From contig SUYI01000005.1 of assembly GCA_015060485.1 (NCBI GenBank), forward strand, positions 104,466-168,465: a stretch of 64,000 nucleotides of DNA, read 5' to 3'. The stretch comes from Prevotella sp. (GTDB taxonomy: Bacteria; Bacteroidota; Bacteroidia; Bacteroidales; Bacteroidaceae). Shown here one piece after another: positions 38,208 through 45,834 of this stretch. Made by a program: the position numbers and the translations under genes. Under the pieces are notes generated by a model. That model had not been told where the DNA came from, ran no database searches, and was given only the letters and a program-made list of their open reading frames with translations. Positions within the stretch are counted from its first letter, which is position 1; every line of letters begins with the position of its first letter.

Positions 38208-38909
38208 ATGACTGCGTTTCGTTTCAAAAAATTCGTGATCGAGCAGGAATTGTGCGCCATGAAGGTGGGTACCGACGGCGTCCTGCTGGGTTCCTGGGCG
38301 ACGGGTGGAGCACGTGTGCTTGACGTCGGCACGGGTACGGGCATCATGGCCCTGATGCTGGCCCAGCGCTGTCCCGAAGCCCGCGTGACGGCTATTGATA
38401 TCGACGAGGGCGCTGTGCGTCAGGCCATTCAGAATGTGGCGCAGTCGCCGTTCAATGATCGTGTGGAGGTGCTGCGGTGCAGTGTGCAGGAGTTTGATGG
38501 GCGTGATGGGAGTAACGGGCGTGATGGGGCCAATGGGCTTTATGATGCCATTGTGAGCAATCCGCCTTTTTTTATCGACTCCCTGCAGACTCCCGACCGT
38601 CAGCGCACGGTGGCCCGTCACGCTGAGACGCTGACCTATGCCCAGCTGATGCAGGCTGCCTGGCGACTGTTGGCTGATGGGGGAGAACTGAGTGTGGTGG
38701 TGCCGTTCGACTACCGCCAGCGCATGGAGGACGAAGCGACCTTCGTGGGGTTCTTCCCCAGCCGTCTCTGTGCCGTCCGCACGGCAGCCCACAAGCCCGC
38801 CAAGCGTTTCCTGCTGGCTTTCCGCAAGCATCCCTGTCCCTGCGAACGGACGGAAATGACCCTCGGCGACGAGACGTGTACGCTGCTGACGAGGGAGTTT
38901 TATCTTTAA
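38208..38909 (+). CDS. tRNA1(Val) adenine N6-methyltransferase-like (TrmN6/YfiC family)
   Basis: VGTDGVLLGSWATGGARVLDVGTGTGIMALMLAQR, IVSNPPFFIDSLQ (NPPF motif); contains DGRDGSNGRDGANG insert. Confidence 0.88.
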   Translation: MTAFRFKKFVIEQELCAMKVGTDGVLLGSWATGGARVLDVGTGTGIMALMLAQRCPEARVTAIDIDEGAVRQAIQNVAQSPFNDRVEVLRCSVQEFDGRDGSNGRDGANGLYDAIVSNPPFFIDSLQTPDRQRTVARHAETLTYAQLMQAAWRLLADGGELSVVVPFDYRQRMEDEATFVGFFPSRLCAVRTAAHKPAKRFLLAFRKHPCPCERTEMTLGDETCTLLTREFYL

Positions 38910-38912
38910 TCA

Positions 38913-38952
38913 TTTCGTTATAACGGGATAACGTAATATCGTTATAACGAAA
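38913..38952. repeat. 13-bp perfect inverted repeat built from CGTTATAACG palindromes, between convergent genes
   Basis: TTTCGTTATAACG ggataacgtaatat CGTTATAACGAAA. Confidence 0.85.
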
Positions 38953-38953
38953 C

Positions 38954-40345
38954 TTATTGATGGAATCCCGTCCTCAGGAATTCATCCCACTGGCCCTGAT
39001 AGCCGTTGAACACATTGATATCCACAGGACCGTTGATGCCGCTGACGCGTCCTTCGGGCGACAGCTGCCAATACACCAGCTTCACGTCGGGCTTGTACTC
39101 GCCGTAGCGGGCTATCCACACGTTATAGTTCTGCTTGATGTCGGCGGCATGCTGCATGTGTTTGTTGATAAACATCTGGTTGACATACAGGATGGGTCGC
39201 ATGTGGGTGCGCCGTTCCACATACTCCATGAAGGTCCGTATGCGCTGCATCAGCACCTCGTCGCCGCCGATGGCATTGATCTGGGCGTCGGTGGGTTCCA
39301 CGTCGAGCACCGGCGGGAAGTCGCCCTCGCGGAACAGCGTGCTGTTCACGAAATACGTGGCCTGTGCCAGTGCGGGCGTCTTCAGCGAGAAGAAGTGGTA
39401 GGCGCCGACGTGCAGTCCCTGCTTTTTCGCTTTGGCGTAGTCGCTCATAAAGTAACGGTTACGGATGGTGGTACCCTCGGTGCTCTTGATGTATACGAAC
39501 GACACGGGGAAGGTCTGTCCGTCGGTGGGATGCCGGTGACCGAGCGATGTGATGCGCAGCTGTTTCCAGTTGATGCCGAAGCGCTTGCGGCCTTTCTCGT
39601 GCTGATGGCGCGAGATGTCGATGCCGTAGATGCGTTCGGCGGTATAGCGCAGCTTCTCGCCCAGGAAACGCCCCTTCTTCCAGGTACCGATGCGTACCTG
39701 ATAGTGGGGCGACGACTCAAAGCCGAACCCGCTGCGCTGGTCGTACTCCCAGAAGCCTTCGTAGTGCGCACCGTCGAGGGCGTCGTAGGTGCCTTGTCCC
39801 CAGGCCTGCAAGCGGCGGTTCATCTGTCCGCGATAGGTGCCCAGCGAGTCGGTTCTGACGGCTTTGACGATGGTGTCGGCATCATATTCTGCACAGACGA
39901 TGCGTCCGAGGCTGTCGCGCAGGATGACGGGACCATTGACGCGACCGAGGTGGAAGTGTCCTGCCTTCCAGTAGCCGCCGGCTATCCTGACGGCGGGCAG
40001 CAGACGGTCCTTGGCGGCAATGCGCACGGTGACGGTCTTGGTGGTGGTTCCGGGTTGTTCGGAGTTACCGGATTTCCCGCCTGTTCGGGCCATGCGGGTC
40101 AGCAGGGTATGATACTGCGCAATGAGGTTGTAGCCTTCGTCGGTGACGTCGTGGGTACGCATGTAGTAGTCCATCTCGCGCAACTGGTCGGCCAACTGCT
40201 GGGAGTCTTTCTGGACACGCTGGTAGACGCGTATTTCTACCTTGTCGGGAATGCGCGGAGGCTGTGTGTTACAGGCATAGAACAGACCCAGTGCGACGAC
40301 GGCGGTCGCGGTCAGCAGAATCAGTGTTTTTCTTCTTCTATCCAT
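38954..40345 (-). CDS. GH25 lysozyme (muramidase) with MORN-like repeats upstream of the catalytic domain
   Basis: 463 aa; GQGTYDALDGAHYEGFWEYDQRSGFGF then YGIDISRHQ, VYIKSTEGTTI, GAYHFFSL, PPVLDVEPTDA. Confidence 0.88.
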   Translation of the reverse strand: MDRRRKTLILLTATAVVALGLFYACNTQPPRIPDKVEIRVYQRVQKDSQQLADQLREMDYYMRTHDVTDEGYNLIAQYHTLLTRMARTGGKSGNSEQPGTTTKTVTVRIAAKDRLLPAVRIAGGYWKAGHFHLGRVNGPVILRDSLGRIVCAEYDADTIVKAVRTDSLGTYRGQMNRRLQAWGQGTYDALDGAHYEGFWEYDQRSGFGFESSPHYQVRIGTWKKGRFLGEKLRYTAERIYGIDISRHQHEKGRKRFGINWKQLRITSLGHRHPTDGQTFPVSFVYIKSTEGTTIRNRYFMSDYAKAKKQGLHVGAYHFFSLKTPALAQATYFVNSTLFREGDFPPVLDVEPTDAQINAIGGDEVLMQRIRTFMEYVERRTHMRPILYVNQMFINKHMQHAADIKQNYNVWIARYGEYKPDVKLVYWQLSPEGRVSGINGPVDINVFNGYQGQWDEFLRTGFHQ

Positions 40346-41097
40346 GAGTCAAGCAGCTGTCGAGCAATAGAGAGTTTCTCGGGGATGTGGGGCAGGTGGT
40401 TGCGGTCGAACCACGACCCCTTCGAGATTTCCGAACGTTGCAGGTGTATCTTGCCGGAGTCGTAGTCGGCCGTGAAGCCGACCATCAGTCCGCAGGGGTA
40501 GGGCCAGGGCTGTGAACCGAAGTAGCGCAGGTTGGTGATGTGCAGTCCCGTCTCTTCGAGCACCTCGCGGTGGACGGCCTCCTCCAGCGTCTCGCCGGTC
40601 TCGACGAAGCCGGCCACGAGTCCGTAGTGGTCGTCGCGGAAGTTGTTGGCGTGTACCAGCAGCACCTCGTCGCTGACGACGCTCCCGTCAGCCGCTGTGA
40701 CTTGACGCCTGACGAGTACGATGACGGCGGTAGCCAGCAGGGGCCATATCTCCTTGCCGCAGTGTTCGCACTTCTTCGAGATGGCGGTGTCGAAGCGCAT
40801 GGGTCCTCCGCAGACGCCGCAGAACTTGGTGTTCTGGTCCCAATAGAGCAGCTCGTGGCACTTGCCGGCAGCGAGATAGTCCTCTTGGGGCAGCTTGTAG
40901 TACGACTGGCGCAGGGGGCACATCTCGTAACGCTCGGAGCCCGTCAGCGGCTGGTCGATGCGGTAGGCCTTATGGCCGTCGATGTCCATCACCGTCGTCC
41001 AAGGCTTCAACTCGGTGGGTTGTTCAGTGGGTATCTGGTAGGTGTCGCCGGTTTTTTCGAGGACGAGGTCCGACTGGCAGAAAACGAAGTATTTCAT
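40321..41097 (-). CDS. nudC: NAD+ diphosphatase (NUDIX with zinc ribbon)
   Basis: FCGVCGGPMRFDTAISKKCEHCGKEIWP plus GLVAGFVETGETLEEAVHREVLEETGL and SQPWPYPCGLMVGF. Confidence 0.93.
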   Translation of the reverse strand: MKYFVFCQSDLVLEKTGDTYQIPTEQPTELKPWTTVMDIDGHKAYRIDQPLTGSERYEMCPLRQSYYKLPQEDYLAAGKCHELLYWDQNTKFCGVCGGPMRFDTAISKKCEHCGKEIWPLLATAVIVLVRRQVTAADGSVVSDEVLLVHANNFRDDHYGLVAGFVETGETLEEAVHREVLEETGLHITNLRYFGSQPWPYPCGLMVGFTADYDSGKIHLQRSEISKGSWFDRNHLPHIPEKLSIARQLLDSWIEEEKH

Positions 41098-41142
41098 TTG
41101 TAGGGTTGTTAGGGAGGGTAGGGTTGTTAGGGGCGTTAGGGA
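41098..41142. repeat. GTTAGGG-type tandem repeat filling an intercistronic gap
   Basis: tgtagggttgttagggagggtagggttgttaggggcgttagggac. Confidence 0.9.
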
Positions 41143-42861
41143 CTATTTTCCGAACAGCGCCTTGCGGTCGCGCTCAATGGCGGGCTTGGCCCATGCGTCG
41201 GGCACGAAGCGCCAGTTGTTCAGCGCCCGTGGGGTGATGGTGCCTTCGCGCTCAATCTTCTCGGTCAGATAGTGACGCTGGTCGCGCTCGCTCATATATT
41301 CGATGCGCTGGGGAATAGAGTCCCACGGGATGCCTGCTCCGCGCACCAGCAACTCACCGCCGCCATTGCCGCGATAGCTGTTCATGACCACACGGTACCA
41401 CGCGTTCTCGTCGAACGGCCGACCGTCCGAGAACTGCAGTATCTGCACCTTCTGTCCGTCGGGCTTGGTGACGTCGACGACATAGTCAATGCCTGCTGCC
41501 GAGTCGAAGTTGAACGTGAAGTTCTTGAATCCCTCGCGCTGGTTGTCGCCGGGCACCTTCGGGGCCAGCAGCATGATATGGTCGTCAGCGCTTTGCATGG
41601 TGTTCACCCACTGGTCGTACGACAGCTCCAGATGCCCTCGAATCTCCTTGCCCGTCATACGCAGCACGTAGATGCCGTTCTCGAAGCGGTAGAGCTTGAA
41701 CATGTCGCTCTGGTAGACCGGTCCGGCATTAATCTGGGAGTTGTAGATCAGCGGGGCGGTGAACGACACGTCGGCCTTGGTATGCTCCAGCTGCAGCTCG
41801 TGGATGAGGTCTACGAAGGCTGCCGAACCGAAGAAGGCGTCGCGCGAAAACATCGTCTCGCTGAAATTGCCGATTTTACGCTCCACAAAGGCCTTGATGG
41901 CATCCGTCTGCGGCTGGAAGTGCTGCATGAAGTCCTCGTCGATGGCCTCCTTGGTGACGTCGATGAGCTCACCATCCTTCCGGGTGACGGTCCAGCCCTT
42001 CTTGGTTTTCTCCAGGGTGATGGTAGCCTGTGCCACCTTCTTGGCATTTGCCGCGGGGTTCAGACACAGCGTGCCGTTGACGGTCTGGTTGAACTCGCGG
42101 TGGTCGTGACCGAACAGCAGGATGTCCATGCCGTCGATCTGCTCAGCGACCATGCGTGAGGCGTCCTCGTGGTATTCGGGGGTGACGATGCCGCCCTCCC
42201 AACCGCTGTGGTAGAGCCCGACGATGAGGTCGGCCTTCTCCTGTTCACGCAGGATTTTCACCCAGCGGCGCGTCGACTCAAGGATCTCGTCGAAGCGCAT
42301 GCCCGACCACAGGTTCTGGTGCAGCCAGTTGGGGATGGCCGGTGTCAGCATGCCGAGCACGGCGATGCGCACACCCTCGCGTTCTATCATGAGATAGGGC
42401 TCCACGTAGGGTTTCTGCGACTTCAGGTCGATGATGTTAGCACCGAGGGTAGGGCAGGCGAGCTCCTTGATCCACTTGTCGTACACCTGATGGCCGACCT
42501 CCACGTCGTGGTTGCCGAAGGCCTCAGCGTCGTATTTCATGTAGTTCAGCACCTCGGCGGCGATGTTGGGCTTGTCGGTGGCCACGAAATTGGTGTAATA
42601 GCAGGTAGGCTGCCCTTGCAGGATGTCGCCGTTGTCGACGAGTATCAACCGGTCGCCCATCTCTTGGCGCTGGCGTTTGACATAACTGCTCACGCGGGCC
42701 ATCGTGCCGGTCATGGGACGGCGCTCGGTGAAGTCATAAGGAAAGAATGCTCCGTGGACGTCGGTGGTCTCCACGATGCGCAGCGTGACGCTCTTCGGCG
42801 ACTTGGCCATCAAGGTGGTCATGCTCATGAGTACTATTAATACAACAATAAATTTTTTCAT
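41143..42861 (-). CDS. 5'-nucleotidase / cyclic-nucleotide phosphodiesterase family metallophosphatase
   Basis: RIVETTDVHGAFFPYDF, ILVDNGDILQGQPT, AFGNHDVEVG, LLFGHDHREFN; start set at 42861 because a -7 box (CAAAGGTA, 42866-42873) overlaps the longer ORF. Confidence 0.9.
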   Translation of the reverse strand: MKKFIVVLIVLMSMTTLMAKSPKSVTLRIVETTDVHGAFFPYDFTERRPMTGTMARVSSYVKRQRQEMGDRLILVDNGDILQGQPTCYYTNFVATDKPNIAAEVLNYMKYDAEAFGNHDVEVGHQVYDKWIKELACPTLGANIIDLKSQKPYVEPYLMIEREGVRIAVLGMLTPAIPNWLHQNLWSGMRFDEILESTRRWVKILREQEKADLIVGLYHSGWEGGIVTPEYHEDASRMVAEQIDGMDILLFGHDHREFNQTVNGTLCLNPAANAKKVAQATITLEKTKKGWTVTRKDGELIDVTKEAIDEDFMQHFQPQTDAIKAFVERKIGNFSETMFSRDAFFGSAAFVDLIHELQLEHTKADVSFTAPLIYNSQINAGPVYQSDMFKLYRFENGIYVLRMTGKEIRGHLELSYDQWVNTMQSADDHIMLLAPKVPGDNQREGFKNFTFNFDSAAGIDYVVDVTKPDGQKVQILQFSDGRPFDENAWYRVVMNSYRGNGGGELLVRGAGIPWDSIPQRIEYMSERDQRHYLTEKIEREGTITPRALNNWRFVPDAWAKPAIERDRKALFGK

Positions 42862-42915
42862 ACTGCAAAGGTACAAATTTTATTTGTAACCGCCAAATGT
42901 TTTCTCGGAATTTTT

Positions 42916-43095
42916 GATTGTCACCATTGTCATTGTCATGATTGTCATTAACGATTTGAGATTTTGTGTGGTTGATTTTTAACACTAATATAATAAATAT
43001 ATATATTTATTATATTAGTGAATATTATTGCATCCGGAATGCTTAATGACAATCGTGACAATGACAATCGTGACAATGACAATCATGATAACGAC
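42916..43095. repeat. Nested inverted-repeat element: ~36-nt arms around a 38-bp perfect palindrome
   Basis: Arms gattgtcaccattgtcattgtcatgattgtcattaa (42916-42951) and ttaatgacaatcgtgacaatgacaatcgtgacaat... (43043 on); core cactaatataataaatatatatatttattatattagtg (42983-43020). Confidence 0.9.
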
Positions 43096-43279
43096 TGCCA
43101 TGCGATAAAAATTTTATACATTTTTAGTGTTGAAAGAAAAATGGTGAATGGCGCGCAGGGCAGTGGGAATTTGTTTTCAGGCCTGCAAAAATTTACGCCC
43201 TGCCCAGAGCGCAAAAATAAAATGCTTACACCGATAAAAACCGTTGATTTGGCAGAATATTATGAATGACGAAATAGTT

Positions 43280-44032
43280 TTACAAAACTGACATTCTTTC
43301 TTTGAGGAATTCCTCGGCGCGTTGGAGGTCTTCGGGGGTGTCGATACCCACCGTTTCGACGTCGGTGAGGCCCACGCGGATGCGAAAACCGTTCTCCAAC
43401 CAGCGTAATTGTTCCAGACTTTCGGCCATTTCGAGGGGTGATTGGGGTAGTTTTGTCACCTCGCAGAGCACTTCGCGACGGTAGGCATAGAGACCTAAAT
43501 GTTTCAAAAACGGATATTTCTCGAGCCAGACGGCCTGTTCCTGACCGCGAACGAAGGGAATGACGGAACGGCTGAAATAGAGTGCAAAACCCTGCAGGTC
43601 GGTGACGATTTTCGGAGAGTTGGGATTCAGTGCAGCGTCGATAGTATCGAATCGCTTACCGAGTGTACCTATCTGTGTATCAGCGTGTTCAAATAGTTGC
43701 ATTAGAGTTTCTATTTGTGACCGCTGAATGAATGGCTCGTCGCCCTGAACATTGATGATGACGTCGGCATCGGTACCGATTTTCTCGGCCGCTTCCTCAA
43801 TGCGGTCCGTACCGCTCTTATGGTCGGCACGCGTCATCACCGCACGACCGCCAAAAGCCTCGACGGCATGGAGGATTCGCTCGTCGTCGGTGGCCACATA
43901 GGCCTCGGGAAGTACGGAAGAGGCCTGTTCGTAGACTCGCTGGATGACCGTTTTGCCGCCCAGAACGGCCAGCGGTTTGCCGGGAAAGCGCGTCGAAGCA
44001 TAGCGCGCAGGGATGATGCCAATGAACTTCAT
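43280..44032 (-). CDS. kdsB: 3-deoxy-manno-octulosonate cytidylyltransferase
   Basis: IIPARYASTRFPGKPLAVLGGKTVIQRVYEQA, VINVQGDEPFI, HLGLYAYRREVL. Confidence 0.96.
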   Translation of the reverse strand: MKFIGIIPARYASTRFPGKPLAVLGGKTVIQRVYEQASSVLPEAYVATDDERILHAVEAFGGRAVMTRADHKSGTDRIEEAAEKIGTDADVIINVQGDEPFIQRSQIETLMQLFEHADTQIGTLGKRFDTIDAALNPNSPKIVTDLQGFALYFSRSVIPFVRGQEQAVWLEKYPFLKHLGLYAYRREVLCEVTKLPQSPLEMAESLEQLRWLENGFRIRVGLTDVETVGIDTPEDLQRAEEFLKERMSVL

Positions 44033-44105
44033 ATCGTCAGAATTTCTTAATGTGCTTGCAAAATTACAAAATAAAAATAAAAAAACGGATAAGATTCCAT
44101 AAAAT

Positions 44106-44137
44106 ATTTGGCGGTCTCGAAAAATTTGCGTACCTTT
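44106..44137 (+). promoter_or_regulatory. Bacteroidetes promoter (TTTG-N20-TACCTTTG) for the MORN gene
   Basis: TTTGgcggtctcgaaaaatttgcgTACCTTTG. Confidence 0.75.
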
Positions 44138-44165
44138 GTGAAGTTTTAATGGTTACGCAATAGAT

Positions 44166-45287
44166 ATGAGAAGACTAAGATATATCATCATCACGATAAT
44201 GACTATGTGCGCAGTGACGGTCTCTGCGCAGCGCATCACGCTGGGGTCCTACAAGATGAAGGACGGTGGCAGCTATCAGGGCGAGATGCAGGCCGGCAAG
44301 CCGCATGGCAAAGGCCGTACAGCTTGGAAGGACGGCGACGTCTTCGAGGGTGAATACGTCAAGGGCAAGCGTCAGGGCTTCGGTACCTACACCTTTGCCG
44401 ACGGCGAGAAATACGAGGGCGAATGGATGCAGGACCACCAGCACGGCAAGGGCACGTACTACTATTCCAATAATAATAGGTATGACGGCCTGTGGTACCG
44501 CGACGACCGCGAAGGTCACGGGGTGATGTACTACTTCAACGGCGATAAGTACGACGGCAACTGGAAGGACGACATGCGTCACGGGCAGGGCCGCTACACG
44601 TTCAAGGCCGGTGCCCACTACGACGGCGAGTGGCGTCAGGACAAGAAGAGTGGGCGAGGGCGCTTCGACTGGGGCGACGGCTCGGTGTACGACGGTCAGT
44701 GGCTGAACGACCACCAGAACGGCAAGGGTACCTACCAGTATGCCAATGGCGACGTCTATGTCGGTCAGTTCGTCAACGACATCCAGCACGGCAAGGGCAT
44801 CTACCGCTTCCAGAATGGCGACACCTACGAGGGCGACTACGTCGAGGGTTCGCGTACCGGACAGGGCGTGTTCCGCTATGCCAACGGCGACAAGTATACC
44901 GGACAGTTCCTGAATGGCGACAAGTCGGGTCAGGGCATGCTCGTGTGGAAAAACGGCGACACCTATCAGGGCGAGTGGAAGCAGGACAAGCCCAACGGTC
45001 GCGGCAAGCTGACCACGAAGGCGGGCGACGTCTATGAAGGCCAGTTCCGTGACGGCAAGATACACGGCGAGGGCATTGCCCGCTATGCCGACGGCTCGAA
45101 GTTCAAGGGCCATTTCAAACAGGGCAAGCGCAACGGTCCGGCCATCGAGGAAGGCAAGGACGGCAAACGCTTCGAGGGTACCTACGTCGACGACAAGCGT
45201 GACGGCGACTTCGTCGAGAAAGACCGCAACGGCAACGTTACCGCACGGGGAAAATACGTGCGCGGCCGCCGACAGGTGGAAAGGTAA
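44166..45287 (+). CDS. Secreted MORN-repeat protein
   Basis: 373 aa; signal peptide, then 13-14 contiguous 23-aa repeats of the form GDxYxGxWxxGxxxGxGxYxxxx. Confidence 0.93.
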   Translation: MRRLRYIIITIMTMCAVTVSAQRITLGSYKMKDGGSYQGEMQAGKPHGKGRTAWKDGDVFEGEYVKGKRQGFGTYTFADGEKYEGEWMQDHQHGKGTYYYSNNNRYDGLWYRDDREGHGVMYYFNGDKYDGNWKDDMRHGQGRYTFKAGAHYDGEWRQDKKSGRGRFDWGDGSVYDGQWLNDHQNGKGTYQYANGDVYVGQFVNDIQHGKGIYRFQNGDTYEGDYVEGSRTGQGVFRYANGDKYTGQFLNGDKSGQGMLVWKNGDTYQGEWKQDKPNGRGKLTTKAGDVYEGQFRDGKIHGEGIARYADGSKFKGHFKQGKRNGPAIEEGKDGKRFEGTYVDDKRDGDFVEKDRNGNVTARGKYVRGRRQVER

Positions 45288-45337
45288 AAAAAGTAAAAAG
45301 GTAAACGAGTGTTCAACTACTTAAAAATAAGACAGTT

Positions 45338-45784
45338 ATGATTATCGACAAGATTGAGAACCTGAAGAATTACGCCTCGGTGAACCCGCTGTTCCCGAAG
45401 GTAGTGGAATTTATCGAGCAGAACGACCTCGACAAGTTAGAACTCGGTAAGCACGAGATTGTAGGCAAGGACCTCTTTGTCAACATCCAGATGGCCAAAG
45501 GCCGTTCCCCCGAGGAGGCCGTCATCGAGACGCACGACAAGATGATCGACATCCAGATTCCGCTGTCGGCCGAGGAGACCTTCGGCTATACGCAGCGCGA
45601 CCTGCTGCCCAAGGCGGAATACAATGCCGAGAAGGACATCACGAAGATTCCCGACCTGGCTGCCGACAGCTACGTCACCTGTCAGCCGGGCATGATGGCC
45701 ATCTTCTTCCCACAGGACGGCCACGCCCCCTGCATCGCCGGCATCCCCGAAATCAAAAAAGCCATTTTCAAAGTGAAAGCTTAA
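45338..45784 (+). CDS. YhcH/YjgK/YiaL family protein (DUF386)
   Basis: 148 aa; METHDKMIDIQIPLSAEETFGY-like core and MMAIFFPQDGHAPCIA. Confidence 0.85.
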   Translation: MIIDKIENLKNYASVNPLFPKVVEFIEQNDLDKLELGKHEIVGKDLFVNIQMAKGRSPEEAVIETHDKMIDIQIPLSAEETFGYTQRDLLPKAEYNAEKDITKIPDLAADSYVTCQPGMMAIFFPQDGHAPCIAGIPEIKKAIFKVKA

Positions 45785-45834
45785 TGACCCTACCATCCCT
45801 AATTACCCTAACATCCCTAACAACCCTATAATTT
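45785..45834. repeat. CCCTAACA-type tandem repeat filling an intercistronic gap
   Basis: tgaccctaccatccctaattaccctaacatccctaacaaccctataattt. Confidence 0.9.

Noticed and set aside
38957-40465. 502-aa plus-strand ORF antisense to the GH25 lysozyme and nudC
   Set aside because: Shadow ORF from GC-rich codon bias; the opposite strand encodes clear enzymes and the translation has no recognisable domain.
42916-43095. CRISPR array
   Set aside because: Units are short, contiguous and arranged as inverted repeats; there are no unique spacers and no cas genes nearby.
43018-43269. 83-aa ORF MNIIASGMLNDNRDNDNRDNDNHDND...
   Set aside because: Simply translates the TGACAATCG repeat arm; no promoter or homology-like sequence.
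44175-45113. 312-aa antisense ORF over the MORN gene
   Set aside because: Open only because the repeated codons lack stops in reverse; Val/Ala/Leu-rich repetitive translation is an artefact.
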